From assembly GCF_006538325.1 (NCBI RefSeq), contig NZ_BJKK01000005.1, positions 1 to 64,000 of the forward strand: a DNA stretch of 64,000 bases, given 5' to 3'. Positions 1 to 9,624 of the stretch are shown here, piece by piece (position 1 is the first letter of the stretch; each line of letters starts with the position of its first letter). The position numbers and the translations under genes are program-made. Source of the DNA: Alteromonas sp. KUL42 (lineage in GTDB: Bacteria; Pseudomonadota; Gammaproteobacteria; Enterobacterales; Alteromonadaceae). The notes below the pieces were generated by a model. The model saw nothing but the letters and a program-made list of their open reading frames with translations, was not told where the DNA came from and made no database searches.

Positions 1-3000
1 ATCTATTGTAACGGCACCTTCGCCATTAGGCGTAATGGTAGCCGTATAAACTGATGTGCTAGTGGCAGATAAGACACCCACGCCTGCGTTCGTTGCCAAA
101 ATATCTCCGGCAACAAAACCCGTTACCGGCTCACTAAACGTAAACGTAGCGGTAAAAGCTGCATTAGTATCCGTTGTTGGACCTGAAATAACTACCGTTG
201 GCGCTACTGTGTCATATGTTACGCTGTGCTGACTTGCAGCAACATTTGTGTTACCAACACTATCAGAAGCCACACCAGCTGCGACATCTACGGTTACAGA
301 GCCCTGTGAGCTAGGCGAAATCAAAGCCGTATAAACCGTGCTAGACATTGCGGAAAACTCAGTCACAACGGCATTATTCGCAGTTATTCCCCCCAAAGTG
401 AAGCCCGTTACCGGCTCACTGAAAGTAAAGGTAGCCGTAAAGGGCGTTTTAATTGTCGCAGCTACAGAGTCAGTTATTACAACTGTTGGTTTTGTGTTAT
501 CAACAACGAATGTACCCGAGGGACCTGCCGCGGCAGCCGAACCGCCCGAGTTATGCCTTGCCGTATTAGAAGCGACAGATATACCTAATGTTCCATCTCC
601 GGTAACATCAGACAACGTTATTGTGCGCGTATTGGTACCTGAACCAGATACACCGACTGTCGCATTAGCGGTCCCCGTCTTATTGAGTGATATTGCTGAC
701 TCACCAAGTGTGATTTGATCGGCATCAGTGTAGGTCAATGTATAAGTAATTGGGCCAGTGTTGGTTGAAGAAGCACTTGCAGCTCCAATAGAGACTGTGG
801 GGATAGTCCAAATAGGTGTAGAACTGTAGGTAAAAGTTAACGACTGTGCAGCAGGGTTAGTAACCGTATTGTCAATAGCATCGTTTGCTACACCTGCATT
901 GATACTTATAACTACATTGCCATCTGAAGAGGGGTTGATATTCGCGGTATAATCACTACCAGAGCCTGAAAAATCTACAGCAGTACCATTTGTCACCCCA
1001 ATATCAGAAACCTCAAAACCTGTAACGTCTCGACTAAAATTGATACTAATTGGTATAGAGGAAGCACTTGTCGTTGAGGCTTCGGCACTTGTTATGGAAA
1101 CGGTTAACAACTCAACAGTCAATGAACTGGAAGCCGCATCTATGGCTATGTTGTTACCACCTACTGCTGCACTTAAGGCTGAGGTAACACTTACATAGCT
1201 TCCTTCTGATGCCCCCGCAGGAACACTTAACTCAACATCAAAAGTACAAGTTGAACCACCAGCTAATGAACCACCAGAAAACTCAAAATTTGATGTACCA
1301 CTAACCATACTTCCACATGGTGAAGCAGGAAGACTGGTAATTTGCATCGAAGACAAAACATTCGAAAAATTATGGGTAAAATATAAACCCGACGCTGCGT
1401 CCGCACCGGACGCGTTCACTATTGAGTACCTTGATATTATTGTGCTATCAGGTAGCGTTACCGAAGGAACAAACTCCTGTGAAAATGTTAAACCTGTGAT
1501 CAATAGGTTCGCAGAAACACTGCTGCCTGTTAAAGATAACGGATTAAGATCTGCAGAAAGATCTGAAACGGTCAGGGTTTTGCTACCGACCAATGAGTTG
1601 TCATTTGGAACAGAAACCGAAACTGTAAATTGACATGTATCACCTGGCTGCAATGTTATACCGGATACCAACATATTAGTTGTACCCGAAAGAGACGAAC
1701 CGAAACCGCACATATCAGTCTGCCCCCCGCTTGAGACAGCCATTCCCGAAGCTACCGCTCCTAAGTTTAACGAGAAACTTCCATTGGTAACATCTCCGAT
1801 AGAGCTCGCACTATGGGTTAAAGAAAACTGAATATCATAAGAACCACCTGGTGCAATAGAAGCCTCAGATAATACCATTGAAAGTGATGGCGCAGCTTCA
1901 ACGTGAATTGATGAACTAACTGGTCGAATGGGTATACCACTCCCATTTACACTGCCTGAGCCAGTGCTCGTAGTAAACGAATAATCCCCTGTAGCAGCAG
2001 TGACTGGAGTCGATATAACAACATCAAAACTACAATTGTCACCTGCCGCTAGGCTGGCGTTACTAACTGAAAATATAGAGGTTGAATCATTACTAGTAGT
2101 TTGAACAAAGGAAGAACCAGACCCACAGCTATTCGCTGCTGGTAATGTTTGAATAGATGCCGATGGCAAGATTTGAGCTATATCCATCGTAAAGGACAGC
2201 GCTGTAGCGGCATTGGCAGAGTCGATATTAGTAAGGGTAAATGTAGAAGTGTAGGTGTCACCCGCTGCGACGTTTGAAACACTGTTGCTTATCGTTAGCG
2301 TTGGTGCTGCAAACACCCTGAGTGTGGTAGACACCGCATTAATAGTTGTTGCAGACCCTCGGGTTAAATTGATTGTACTTGTATTATGCGTATATGCACC
2401 TGGCGCTGCATTAGCGGGCACGAGAACGGTAACGGAAAAGTTACACGTTGCCTCGGACGCTAAACTAATATTTGAAAAAGAGAGTGTTGATGTGCCGGAT
2501 ACGGTTGAACCTGCACCACAAAACCCCGTAGAAGGCAGTGAAGTAGCAGATAACCCCGATAAAGTAGCATTCAAATCACTTGTAAAGTTCAAGTCGGTAA
2601 TGTCGTTACCACGATCAGTATTTCGAATTTCGAAGTCGAGTGTTACCGATGAGCCTGGAGACGCGAATGAAGAAAACACCATTGACACTTCTTGTAACAC
2701 AACATTGAGAATTACAGGTGGCACGGTTGGTATTGTTATCGGGGAAAAGTTACCCGATTCGTAATAAAGACCTGTAGTCGATGATAACGAGAACCCTCCA
2801 GCACTTGTGGCTTTTATATCAATACTAGCGGTACAAGACGCGCCAGCGTTAACTGTACCACCAGCTAAGGAAATACTTGTATCTCCTCCATTGAAAGTTC
2901 CAGTCATACTTGTGCAGGTCGTTATAAAATTTGGCGCATCTGCTAAAACCACACCTGTAGGAAATGTTTCTGATAAGTTCATGGATATTACATTAACGCC

Positions 3001-3572
3001 CATAGCACTGGCATCAAAAGTATAAGTAAGCGTTGTAACTTCATTGGGTTGAATGGTAGATACAGACAACCCGGCAGTTGCCTGTAACCCAGTATTTTGA
3101 ACCGTTAAACTAGCACTAGCAGCCGCAACATTTCCGGCAGATGTAGATAAGTTAGAGCTCGTTAAGGTGTAAGAGCCTACAGAGCTACTTGTCACATCAA
3201 CTTGAACAACACAGCTTTGCCCCGCACCGATTCTCGCGTCAGAAAAACTCAAACTACTGCCACTTGCTGTAGCGTTGTATATTGCAGATACACATGTTGT
3301 AGATGCATTGGATGGTGAGGCAATTACTAGGTTAGCGGGGAAGTTTGCCGTGAAAGCGACACCTGACACCCCAGACGCATTCGCCGAATTGTCGATAGTA
3401 AAAGTTGCTGTAGACACGCCATTTATCTGAACAGTCGATGGGGAAAAGCTAAGAGAGAATGTGGGTGTAGATGATGCAGCAAACCCAAAAGGACTTATAA
3501 AAACCCCAGTGAGAAAAAGTAAAAAAACACAACCTGAAACGGCCGCTCCCCTTTATTTTTTTGTGAAAACAT
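1..3572 (-). CDS. Large secreted repeat protein (DUF11-type and Ig-like repeats), C-terminus outside window
   Basis: One minus-strand frame stays open from about 3560 to the window edge. It encodes about six repeats of 110-130 residues in the DUF11/DUF7933 style: each has a Cys-Gly near the middle, a Gly-Gly-Gly-Ser-like loop and a second Cys in a C-x-F/V-x-V strand. At least three bacterial Ig-like repeats (Big_12 type, with an F-T-F-S-E-P-V-T-G-F motif) follow below about 1100. This architecture is typical of very large surface adhesins or matrix proteins. No in-frame ATG, GTG, TTG or CTG start was found between the last upstream stop and the mature protein. An ATG at 3572 in another frame encodes the first half of a good signal peptide, and adding one T to the T7 run at 3521-3527 joins it to the hydrophobic core ending F-G-F-A-A. 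Function as adhesin is inferred; ligand unknown. Confidence 0.75.
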
Positions 3573-3679
3573 TTGCTTACTTTCCCTATCTGGACCAATT
3601 ACAGAATATAGAAAATACTGGAGTACATTGCTACGTTTTTGATATATTTTTTGTAAATTACTTCTTTAGATTGCGCCTA

Positions 3680-4612
3680 ATGTTCAAAAAAACCATTTTC
3701 TTTGTGTTTATTGCACTTCTAGCACTGAATTCATATGCTGAAAATATTGAAATAGAGGGGGAAAATTTCAATGTGTCGATTGCAAATCCACTTTCTCTAA
3801 AAGTCACAAGTTCGAATGTGGCATGGGCGCTTCAAAGTAAATTTGCAAAGCTTACGTTTAATGAATTCGAAGTTTCACAAAAAGCTAAATTCAATGCTTT
3901 AATAAAAGACGTAGAATCTGCCTCGAACATAATTATTCAAGATAAATTTAATACAGTTATTGCTGATAAGTCGTTAGTTATCGATCACAGTTTAATTGCC
4001 AATACGGTATTTGTTAGATTTCATAAAATAATCGGAAATAACAACAACTCAGCAGTGCTCAGTTTTACAATTCCACTTGAACACGCTGATAAGTTAAAAA
4101 TCGAAATAGATGAAATGCTCAGTAATATTTCATGGAGACCAGCGGAAGTAATTGTCCTCAAGCAATCACCCAAAATTCAACTCCCTTTCCCCGGCGGTTA
4201 CAAGCTAACAAAGAAATATGCAAACTCTGTTGTACTAGTTACAACACCCGAAAATGTATCACTACCTCACGGGAGTGTTGTTATTAGCTTGCTGCCAAAA
4301 GTAAACACTAGTGAATCACTTGAGGATTTAACGACTCGGCTGCTAAACGATGCCAAAACTATAGACAAAATAAAAATTATGAAAGTATTCGAGGCAAACT
4401 CAAAACATGGGCCAATGGTTATGGCAAGAGCTACAGCCCGCTACGAACAAACTCAGATTGAAGTGGATATTAGTCATTCAGCTTTTAAACTAGGTCAAGA
4501 AGTACTTTTTATACAAGTGAGTGCCCCCCGAAATACTGAGAGCTTTCTAAAACTAGAACATGTATCAACGCTACTTATAGACACATTGGAATTTCATTCC
4601 GACCAGAATTAA
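3680..4612 (+). CDS. Exported protein of unknown function
   Basis: This encodes 310 residues starting M-F-K-K followed by a hydrophobic stretch and an A-x-A-like cleavage site (N-S-Y-A), so it is predicted to be secreted to the periplasm. The open frame extends 73 codons upstream, but that part overlaps the divergent promoter region and lies before the signal peptide, so I start at 3680. The mature part is mixed alpha/beta with no motif I recognise; it has an L-P-F-P-G-G-Y segment near residue 170. It is divergent from the large repeat protein (107 bp between starts) and may share regulation with it. Function not assigned. Confidence 0.75.
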   Translation: MFKKTIFFVFIALLALNSYAENIEIEGENFNVSIANPLSLKVTSSNVAWALQSKFAKLTFNEFEVSQKAKFNALIKDVESASNIIIQDKFNTVIADKSLVIDHSLIANTVFVRFHKIIGNNNNSAVLSFTIPLEHADKLKIEIDEMLSNISWRPAEVIVLKQSPKIQLPFPGGYKLTKKYANSVVLVTTPENVSLPHGSVVISLLPKVNTSESLEDLTTRLLNDAKTIDKIKIMKVFEANSKHGPMVMARATARYEQTQIEVDISHSAFKLGQEVLFIQVSAPRNTESFLKLEHVSTLLIDTLEFHSDQN

Positions 4613-4641
4613 AGACCAAAAACAAAAAAATCACTTCAATG

Positions 4642-4656
4642 TGTGAAATTTTCACA
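4642..4656. promoter_or_regulatory. Palindromic site TGTGAAATTTTCACA, possible operator
   Basis: This perfect inverted repeat with one central base sits about 65 bp upstream of the 4722 start and just above a possible -10 (TATAGT, 4682-4687). It resembles a CRP half-site pair (TGTGA and TCACA), but the spacing is five bases, not the six of the CRP consensus. I see the palindrome; binding by any regulator is speculation. Confidence 0.3.
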
Positions 4657-4721
4657 AAAATAGTTTAATTTATAGCAATGCTATAGTGTTTTTGCTTACG
4701 AAATCGGTCAAGGGGCCGCTT

Positions 4722-5210
4722 ATGAAAAAATTAGTTTCGCTTCCTATCGGGCTACTTCTTATTACTAGTCAAGCTACCTCTCAAGAGCTATTTGAGTTGG
4801 AAAAAGGACAACCAACAGCAATCAGACCAGCTATTGAAGCTTCCACATCTTCATCTAAAATATCGTTTCGCGTTGCTGGCAAAACTAACGGCGGGAGCAT
4901 AACGATAAGTGGCCCAAACGGCTATCACAGTGAACAAAAGTTTATGGGTTCATCTGACACTGTAAGTTTGTATGATTCCAAAAGCATGGCCGCGGTTGAC
5001 AATAAACTTCCGCCGGGCAGATATAATTATCGTATTGCGACACAAGTAGGCCCCTTCAAGCTGATTAAAGATACGATGGATAACGGAAGAGGCGATAAAA
5101 ATTATACTTACGCTGGCACACCTGTCGTACATACAGGCAGCTTCATCGTAAAAGGTGGTTCTATACAAGAGTTTGAGCAAACTGAAGAAGCTAACTCGTT
5201 TACTTGGTAG
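4722..5210 (+). CDS. Small exported protein of unknown function
   Basis: This encodes 162 residues with a clear signal peptide (M-K-K-L-V-S-L-P then a hydrophobic stretch, cleavage near T-S-Q-A-T-S-Q). An AAGGGG ribosome binding site at 4710-4715 decides the ATG at 4722 over an upstream GTG at 4686. The mature part looks like an all-beta fold, with a G-P-N-G-Y motif near residue 73 and a P-P-G-R-Y-N-Y-R segment typical of a beta-sandwich strand. It lies 65 bp before the S74-tail protein on the same strand, so the two are probably co-transcribed and may act together at the cell surface. No family recognised. Confidence 0.8.
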   Translation: MKKLVSLPIGLLLITSQATSQELFELEKGQPTAIRPAIEASTSSSKISFRVAGKTNGGSITISGPNGYHSEQKFMGSSDTVSLYDSKSMAAVDNKLPPGRYNYRIATQVGPFKLIKDTMDNGRGDKNYTYAGTPVVHTGSFIVKGGSIQEFEQTEEANSFTW

Positions 5211-5275
5211 ACTCATTAACCTATATAAAAGCGCATTGTCCACATTTTCTCTGTGCCATGTTGAGTGAAACACTA

Positions 5276-6919
5276 ATGAATTATATTACAAAACAAAAAA
5301 AGCCAAGAATACGGAAAACCTTCATCAGCCGTCTCGCTATGTATACTGCTATCTGCTTTACAGGCGCAGCGCAACAAGTAAACGCTGACTTTGTTCATGG
5401 AGATGACGTCATAGTACAAGGGAGTATATGTGTGGGGCTTGATTGTGTTAACGGTGAAAGCTTCAATTTCGATACAATAAGGCTTAAAGAAAATAACGTT
5501 CGCATTAAGTTTCAAGATACAAGCTCCAGTGCAAGCTTCCCTTCAAACGATTGGCAACTAAGCGCTAACGATTCTTCAAATGGTGGCGAAAACTATTTTG
5601 CAATAGAAGATATCGATAGCAATAAGAAACCATTTAAAGTATCAGCTGGCGCTCCAGATAATAGCATTTATGTCAAAAGTAATGGCTACATAGGGTTTAA
5701 TACAAATACTCCAGCCGTTACATTACAGGTTACTAATGGTAACTCGCCTACCCTTCGTTTAGAACAAGATGGCACAAGTGGTTTTGCTGCTCAGTCATGG
5801 GACGTGGGCGGCAATGAAACAAATTTCTTTGTAAGAGATGTCAATAATGCTAGCCAACTTCCATTTCGTATTCGGGTCGGAGCTCCAAATGGTTCAATTT
5901 TTGTTGATGTCGATGGCGATATAGGTCTTGGCACAACCACCCCAGACGGCTTATTTGATTTGGCTCACCCAGCTGACGTAAATAATCATGCAGTTTTAGT
6001 AGATAGCTTTGGGAATTTCGGTATTAATATCGATAATGGCTTTATACCTAGATCTTTATTCGATATACAAACAAGCAATGGAAGCTCGCAATTTATGGTA
6101 CAAGCTGATGGTAAAGTGGGCATCGGTATGGGCACAGCTGATACCCCCACTGGACAGTTAGAAGTTAAATCATCAAGTACATCACTATTTTCAGTTCTAG
6201 CGGACGGAAAAGTTGGTATAGGCTCTGCCACCCCGTTAAATTTGTTCGAGGTTAAATCGTCTAACACTGAGCGCCTATCTATAGCTTCAGATGGTAAAAC
6301 AAAAATAACAAGTGATTATTTAGATGGTGATACCTCAAGCTGTGGCGGCGCGAATGGAACATTCAACCTCGCGTGCGGTCGTTTTACACCAATGTTGCAA
6401 ATTGAAGAAACCAATGCAGCGACCCAAGGTAGAATGATGTTCCTAATCAAAGCCAATCAACCTTCATGGTTTGGTGCTGAAGACACGACACAAAACAAGG
6501 TTTGGTATGCAACCAATGCTTCTAACGGTTATGTTTTCGTATTGTTTGACAAAAACTCTAATGAAATCGTAGAACGAATGACCATTGAAAATGGTGGGAA
6601 CATTAGAGCTAACGGTGGTTCATTTATCAATGGTTCGAGCAAATTCATTAAAGAGAATTTTGCTAAAGTTGACTCTCAAGGTGTTCTAGATAAATTAGCG
6701 CAGCTGGAAATAACATCATGGAAATACAAATCCGAAGCAGATAGCGTTAGCCATATCGGTCCAATGTCTCAAGATTTTTACGCATTGTTTAATGTTGGCG
6801 AGAATGACGAAGGCATCAGTAGTGTCGATGCCAATGGAGTCTCAATGGCTGCGATTAAGGCGCTTTACGAAAGAGTTAAAGTGCTAGAGGCTAAATTAGC
6901 TGACTACGAATCAAATTAG
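5276..6919 (+). CDS. Secreted protein with C-terminal S74 intramolecular chaperone domain
   Basis: This encodes 547 residues. The N-terminus (M-N-Y-I-T-K-Q-K-K then a hydrophobic stretch ending V-N-A) looks like a signal peptide, so I use the ATG at 5276 rather than 5204. The middle carries repeated G-x-I/V-G-I/L-G-x-x-T-P...L-x-V units (roughly residues 125-345), the beta-repeat stalk common in phage tail-fibre-like proteins. Residues about 450-547 match the peptidase S74 (endosialidase chaperone) domain, with Ser454 and Lys459 in the S-x4-K spacing of the self-cleaving dyad, and end in a coiled coil (A-L-Y-E-R-V-K-V-L-E-A-K-L). Known S74 domains trimerise the stalk and then cut themselves off. 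It could be a cell-surface fibre; phage origin is not supported by neighbours. Confidence 0.85.
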   Translation: MNYITKQKKPRIRKTFISRLAMYTAICFTGAAQQVNADFVHGDDVIVQGSICVGLDCVNGESFNFDTIRLKENNVRIKFQDTSSSASFPSNDWQLSANDSSNGGENYFAIEDIDSNKKPFKVSAGAPDNSIYVKSNGYIGFNTNTPAVTLQVTNGNSPTLRLEQDGTSGFAAQSWDVGGNETNFFVRDVNNASQLPFRIRVGAPNGSIFVDVDGDIGLGTTTPDGLFDLAHPADVNNHAVLVDSFGNFGINIDNGFIPRSLFDIQTSNGSSQFMVQADGKVGIGMGTADTPTGQLEVKSSSTSLFSVLADGKVGIGSATPLNLFEVKSSNTERLSIASDGKTKITSDYLDGDTSSCGGANGTFNLACGRFTPMLQIEETNAATQGRMMFLIKANQPSWFGAEDTTQNKVWYATNASNGYVFVLFDKNSNEIVERMTIENGGNIRANGGSFINGSSKFIKENFAKVDSQGVLDKLAQLEITSWKYKSEADSVSHIGPMSQDFYALFNVGENDEGISSVDANGVSMAAIKALYERVKVLEAKLADYESN

Positions 6920-6934
6920 TATCGTCGTATAACG

Positions 6935-6964
6935 AAGCCACAACAAATATTTGTTGTGGCTTTT
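6935..6964 (+). terminator. Rho-independent terminator of the S74-protein transcript
   Basis: A perfect 28-bp palindrome (arms AAGCCACAACAAAT / ATTTGTTGTGGCTT, 6935-6962) is followed by T residues. It lies 16 bp after the S74 gene stop. It also argues against the GTG at 6956, inside the hairpin, as the start of the next gene. Confidence 0.9.
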
Positions 6965-7015
6965 GCCCACCTCACACTCACTTATATCCTGTACTTTAAG
7001 AAAAATATCCGAAAC

Positions 7016-7756
7016 GTGAAATACGTAAAGCTCTTGCCTCCAGGTTCAATGTGTAATCACAGAGCATTCCTAGATATCATCACAAAAGTAATTCCAACTG
7101 CCAAGACCTTCATTGACATCGGTTGTGGTGGCGGAGACTTATCTCGAGAACTACTTATGATGCCTTTAGATGGTGTGGGTATTGACTTTTCTCCTCTCGC
7201 CATCGAAATAACTAAAAGAAAACTACATACTGAAATTGAAGAAAACAGATATCAGGCATATATCAAAGACATCGTCACAGAAGATATTACACTTTGTAAT
7301 TTTGATGTCGGTGTATGTAATATGGTAATGGAGCATGTTCTTGATGACGTTGCTTTTACTAAAGAGTGTATAAAGTTCATAAAACCAGGAGGTTATTTTT
7401 TATTCGCTGTTCCTGCCAAAATGAGCCTATGGAGCAAAGAGGACGAATCCGTTGGCCACTTACGTCGATATGAGCGAAATACCCTAAAACAAACACTATC
7501 AGATGGAGGCCTTCAGAATGTACAAATATACTCCGTTGCTGTGCCTATATCTAATATTCTTTTTGGGCTAAACAAATGGGTTGTAAAACGTTTCGAGAAA
7601 AAAGCGGAAAGAAGCAGGCTATCCCAAAAAGAGCAAACACAATACAGTGGAATATCAGACATTCCGTGGAAAACTGCCTTTCCCCGCTGGGTAAAAATAT
7701 TTATAAATAGATATACAATGCATCCACGTTTTTATGTTGCAACGAGTGTTCTATAA
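7016..7756 (+). CDS. Class I SAM-dependent methyltransferase
   Basis: This encodes 246 residues. The SAM-binding motif I is I-D-I-G-C-G-G-G-D (about residues 33-41), followed by G-I-D-F-S at the end of strand 2 and a N-M-V-M-E-H-V motif, typical of Methyltransf_11/23 enzymes. The open frame reaches back to a GTG at 6956, but that lies in the preceding terminator. I choose the GTG at 7016, which gives M-K-Y-V-K-L-L-P-P-G; ATG 7049 is an alternative. Its position next to glycan genes suggests a sugar or lipid-linked substrate, but the acceptor cannot be told from sequence. Confidence 0.75.
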   Translation: MKYVKLLPPGSMCNHRAFLDIITKVIPTAKTFIDIGCGGGDLSRELLMMPLDGVGIDFSPLAIEITKRKLHTEIEENRYQAYIKDIVTEDITLCNFDVGVCNMVMEHVLDDVAFTKECIKFIKPGGYFLFAVPAKMSLWSKEDESVGHLRRYERNTLKQTLSDGGLQNVQIYSVAVPISNILFGLNKWVVKRFEKKAERSRLSQKEQTQYSGISDIPWKTAFPRWVKIFINRYTMHPRFYVATSVL

Positions 7757-7851
7757 GACTGATTACGGACATATTCTGATAGGCTTTGGTCAGGTCTCTG
7801 AATCACAGGTAAGAAGTGAGTGAGTAGCCATATATGAATAAAGCGTTCTGA

Positions 7852-8673
7852 ATGTCTTCCCTTATTTCTCAAGTTAGAGAGCTAGAGTTCTCAAAAGCAG
7901 ATACATGGATTGCAGAGGCTGAATTTGGTTTTGGATTTACTTCCGAGGAAGTGAATAGACTCAATGCAAATTCCAATGTCCTTGAAATTGGATGCGGTAG
8001 CGGACTTTTACTTTCTTTATTGGCAGAAAAATACCCACACACAAGCTTCGAGGGTATTGAACCATTTGGAGATGGTTTTAATTCTTTAGGGGATTTAAAT
8101 ACATTTGTGAAAAAATCTGGCGTCAATATAAAAAACATACGCTATGAAGATTTCAAGCCTGGTCACAAATACGATTTCATATTTTGCATAAATGTTTTCG
8201 AACATTTAGAGGACTGGAGGCATATGCTTTCGTGGAGTGCAAAACAACTCAAACCTAAGGGTAAACTCTTAGTCTTATGTCCAAACTACTCGTTCCCGTA
8301 CGAGTCACACTTTAAACTCCCAATTTTAATCAATAAAACAATTACCCGAAAAGTATTTCAGAATTATATCCGTAAATTTGAATACGAAAATGACACTGAG
8401 AAGCTATGGGATTCCATTAACTTTGTGAAAAAGAAAGAGGTTAAGAGTTTTATAATGCAGAGCACTTCTGCAAACAAACTATCATTGTTCGACGACACTA
8501 GCGTTATAGATGACATAATTGATCGAATTCTTTTTGATGAAACCTTTAGAAAACGTCAACAATTTGTTGGCCTAACTGCACTGCTTTTGAAACGCTTAGG
8601 TATGTTGAGATTAATAAAGAAATTCCCAAATCTTTTGCCTTACATGAAGTTGATTTTCATTAAAAATCAATAA
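7852..8673 (+). CDS. Class I SAM-dependent methyltransferase
   Basis: This encodes 273 residues. Motif I is V-L-E-I-G-C-G-S-G (residues 43-51), with E-G-I-E-P at the end of strand 2 and I-N-V-F-E-H-L-E-D as the post-motif II signature. The C-terminal third is basic and hydrophobic and may touch the membrane. It follows the previous methyltransferase by 95 bp in the same direction. The 3' end overlaps by 63 bp with the convergent flippase-like gene; that overlap may be an artefact of an A8 run at 8677-8684. Substrate unknown; glycan methylation is a guess from context. Confidence 0.75.
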   Translation: MSSLISQVRELEFSKADTWIAEAEFGFGFTSEEVNRLNANSNVLEIGCGSGLLLSLLAEKYPHTSFEGIEPFGDGFNSLGDLNTFVKKSGVNIKNIRYEDFKPGHKYDFIFCINVFEHLEDWRHMLSWSAKQLKPKGKLLVLCPNYSFPYESHFKLPILINKTITRKVFQNYIRKFEYENDTEKLWDSINFVKKKEVKSFIMQSTSANKLSLFDDTSVIDDIIDRILFDETFRKRQQFVGLTALLLKRLGMLRLIKKFPNLLPYMKLIFIKNQ

Positions 8674-9624
8674 CTTAAAAAAAACGACTCCACTTTTATT
8701 TTGGGAAGTTTTCCTCTTCTCGTCAACCAATGTCCATATATAAGCACCGATAAGTGAAACTTGAACTACTGTAGCTCTATTCATTAATGCAATTACAATA
8801 GCAATCCCTTCAGACACATCAAACATTACAAATAGCGCGACTAATGCTCCCTCCACAACCCCTAACCCGCCCACAGTAAATGGGATAAGTGCTGCAAATT
8901 GAAATATAAGTAGTAATTGGGCTAGCTCCAAAAAAGAAATGTCGACGTAAAGCATTTGACACAGTGCGTAAAACTTCAATAGCTGTATAGAAAAAACTGC
9001 TACATTAACAAGAATAAGCTGTAGAAACTGCCTATATCCCTGCAAAACACCCTGTAAAAAAAGCCATTTGGAACTCATAACCATACATGAAAAGATAAAA
9101 GCACTTATGAGTACGCAGCCCATTTGTAACAGAGTTGGTGGTAAGTCTAATCTTAAAGATATAACCAGCGGGTCGTAAGATAATGCAATTAATCCTATTA
9201 AAGTTGTAAAAAGCATGCCGCTAAATCTATCTATAAAAACCCATTTACTAGCTAGAACTAACGAATAGCCATTGCTTCTCAAGTAAAAGGTTTTGTAAGC
9301 ATCTGCTCCTACGCCAGAAGGCAGAAAATTACTAGCAAATGTAGCTTTGAATTGTAGACGAACACTCTCACTAATAGATAAGTTACCTCGTTTGAACAAG
9401 CAGGTTTGGCGAATAGCCATTGCAATTACAAGAGCATTGGCCATTAAAAAGGAAAACGATAGCCAAGTTAAATCAACTGATTTGACGTTTTGAGCCACAT
9501 CTCTAAGGTTAAATTGGCATATCAAAAATAGAAATAACCCCATTCCAACTAATAGTTTGAGCCAAAACTTAAGACTGCTGCGATTCGTCATTTCTTGAAA
9601 ATAACTGATGATAGTACTCCACAT
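8611..9624 (-). CDS. Lysylphosphatidylglycerol synthase TM-domain family protein (UPF0104, flippase-like)
   Basis: This encodes 337 residues with about eight hydrophobic segments. The conserved N-F-L-P-S-G-V-G-A-D-A-Y-K motif (about residues 98-110) and P-F-T-V-G-G-L-G-V-V-E-G (about residues 250-261) identify the UPF0104/AglD-like family, often found near glycosyltransferases and proposed to move lipid-linked substrates. The start at 9624 has an AGAGG about 10 bases upstream; ATG 9591 is an alternative. The last ~20 residues overlap the convergent methyltransferase. Adding one T to the T8 run (8677-8684) would end the protein right after V-V-F-F and remove the overlap. It overlaps the sulfotransferase gene upstream, so it is in the same operon. 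Confidence 0.75.
   Translation of the reverse strand: MWSTIISYFQEMTNRSSLKFWLKLLVGMGLFLFLICQFNLRDVAQNVKSVDLTWLSFSFLMANALVIAMAIRQTCLFKRGNLSISESVRLQFKATFASNFLPSGVGADAYKTFYLRSNGYSLVLASKWVFIDRFSGMLFTTLIGLIALSYDPLVISLRLDLPPTLLQMGCVLISAFIFSCMVMSSKWLFLQGVLQGYRQFLQLILVNVAVFSIQLLKFYALCQMLYVDISFLELAQLLLIFQFAALIPFTVGGLGVVEGALVALFVMFDVSEGIAIVIALMNRATVVQVSLIGAYIWTLVDEKRKTSQNKSGVVFFKLLIFNENQLHVRQKIWEFLY

Noticed and set aside
338..3025. Plus-strand open frames within the repeat protein region
   Set aside because: They are antisense to a long minus-strand frame with obvious repeat and Ig-like motifs; their translations show no family features.
3461..3679. N-terminal extension of the 3680 gene in the same frame
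   Set aside because: It lies before a clear signal peptide and overlaps the divergent gene's leader, so it is unlikely to be translated.
4642..4656. CRP binding site
   Set aside because: The half-sites are spaced by five bases instead of six, so I list it only as a palindrome.
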